Part shown: one piece after another, positions 19,926-20,293 of the stretch
Layout: each line of letters starts with the position of its first letter
How positions within the stretch are numbered: the first letter of the stretch is position 1
IMG/VR virus record: IMGVR_UViG_3300006334_000115
Location: 1-20,293 of that record
Reading direction: 5' to 3' (one strand)
Source: a virus
Length of the DNA stretch: 20,293 nucleotides
Made by a program: the position numbers and the translations under genes
The notes under the pieces: generated by a model
What the model saw: the letters and a program-made list of their open reading frames with translations, nothing else
Told to the model about the DNA's origin: nothing
The model's database searches: none

Positions 19926-20113
19926 TATTCTTCCTCTTGTGGTTCAGTGTCTACCTCATTTTCATCTTCAGTTTCATCAAACATAGCATTACCAACTGAG
20001 GGTCGAAGATCTTCGATCCTTTTAGCAGCTTTTTGATATAGTAGATCCTTTAATTCATCTGAAACTTTTGCGGGCTCAGAATCCTTTGCAATCATATCAA
20101 TAATGTTTTCCAT
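19925..20113 (-). CDS. 67: Prohead core protein gp67-like (62 aa)
   Basis: The product opens MENIIDMIAKDSEPAKVSDE, has a helical middle with DLLYQKAAKRIEDLRPSVGN and an acidic tail ending in EPQEEE. T4 gp67 (80 aa) is also a small helical protein with an acidic C-terminal tract, encoded between gp20 and gp21. Length, charge pattern, the MEN/MEG-type start and position agree, but real sequence identity is low. It would be a minor scaffold component cleaved by gp21. A perfect late promoter precedes it at 20135-20142. No Shine-Dalgarno is obvious before the ATG. Confidence 0.7.
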   Translation of the reverse strand: MENIIDMIAKDSEPAKVSDELKDLLYQKAAKRIEDLRPSVGNAMFDETEDENEVDTEPQEEE

Positions 20114-20134
20114 ATTTTAAATAGGTATATATTT

Positions 20135-20142
20135 TATTTATA
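20135..20142 (-). promoter_or_regulatory. Late promoter (TATAAATA) before the gp67-like gene
   Basis: An exact TATAAATA on the minus strand, overlapping the stop codon of the portal gene and lying 21 bases before the gp67-like ATG. It matches the T4 late consensus and would start a transcript covering gp67, the 91-aa gene and gp21. Confidence 0.75.
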
Positions 20143-20293
20143 TCTCGGCCGATTTGGTATCTTTTGATAGTTCTGCATCTGTTACTGCACCTTGAGATTC
20201 TAAATCATCTTCAACTGGTGTATCTCCTAAATCAGTGCCTCCAATTGGTTCTCCTGTAATTGGGTCAACTTGTGATGGATCTGGTAATATTCC
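20138..20293 (-). CDS. 20: Portal vertex protein gp20, C-terminal end only
   Basis: An open frame enters from the right edge and stops with TAA at 20138-20140, giving the last 51 residues. It is rich in Asp, Gly, Pro and Thr: LPDPSQVDPITGEPIGG, then DTPVEDDLESQG, ending in TKSAEI. The DP-Q-DP-TGEPI type of tail is as I recall for cyanophage gp20, and the order 20-67-(68)-21-22-23 of T4-like phages demands the portal here. The catalytically or structurally diagnostic parts lie outside the window, so the call rests on context. Confidence 0.7.
   Translation of the reverse strand, partial: GILPDPSQVDPITGEPIGGTDLGDTPVEDDLESQGAVTDAELSKDTKSAEI

Noticed and set aside
1-20293. tRNA genes, CRISPR arrays, insertion sequences, homing endonucleases, integrase or attachment sites
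   Set aside because: No cloverleaf, regular repeat-spacer pattern, transposase or GIY-YIG/HNH motif was recognised; the region is continuous phage core genome.

Overview
ORGANISM. The window is part of the core genome of a T4-like myovirus (Caudoviricetes), most likely a marine cyanophage infecting Synechococcus or Prochlorococcus. Every supported gene is on the minus strand. Reading in the direction of transcription (right to left) gives a T4 core module: portal C-terminus, gp67-like core protein, gp21 protease, gp22 scaffold, gp23 major capsid, tail protein, UvsY, UvsW, gp55 late sigma factor, gp47, gp46, then further down gp45, gp44 and gp62. Four things point to a cyanophage: a peptide deformylase after gp23, a CobS-like AAA+ ATPase beside a CobT-like VWA protein, a small protein resembling the cyanobacterial/plant DUF3110 family, and no gp24-like vertex gene directly after gp23. 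The DNA looks AT-rich throughout, and no tRNA, insertion sequence or CRISPR array is visible. LAYOUT, transcription order. (1) 20293-16329 is the capsid assembly block: gp20 C-terminus, gp67-like, a 91-aa unknown, gp21, gp22 and gp23. It has good TATAAATA late-promoter matches before the gp67-like gene and gp22, and a strong terminator after gp23. (2) 16259-14387 holds peptide deformylase, a 59-aa gene, a membrane-anchored protein and a tail-tube-fold protein; it has further late-promoter-like elements. (3) 14390-12130 is recombination and RNA: UvsY, UvsW and a probable Sm-like protein, with overlapping ends. (4) 12097-7678 begins with a sigma70-like promoter overlapped by an inverted repeat. 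It then holds gp55, a 2-oxoglutarate/Fe(II) oxygenase, gp47, the DUF3110-like protein, gp46 and a small basic ORF, ending in tandem hairpins. (5) 7706-3914 has the CobT-like protein, which carries an HExxH motif as well as a VWA domain, then the CobS-like AAA+ ATPase and a DUF3310 protein. (6) 3917-1 is the replisome block: gp45 clamp, an unknown 170-aa protein, gp44 clamp-loader ATPase, a membrane protein, a 56-aa gene, a D12-class adenine methyltransferase, a 69-aa gene, and gp62 running off the left edge. No gene-free stretch exceeds 300 bases; the longest gaps (about 50-100 bases) hold promoters or hairpins. HOW IT WORKS TOGETHER. Early or middle transcription, for example from the promoter before gp55, would make the late sigma factor, the gp46/47 nuclease and the clamp/clamp loader. 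In T4, gp55 works with the gp45 clamp to activate late promoters of the TATAAATA type, and such sequences sit in front of the capsid genes here. gp46/47, UvsY and UvsW form the recombination-dependent replication pathway. The 2OG oxygenase, deformylase, DUF3110-like protein, CobS/CobT-like pair, Dam-type methylase and small ORFs are accessory genes set between the core genes. The least understood parts are the CobT-like HExxH+VWA protein with its AAA+ partner, and the methylase cassette that splits gp44 from gp62.
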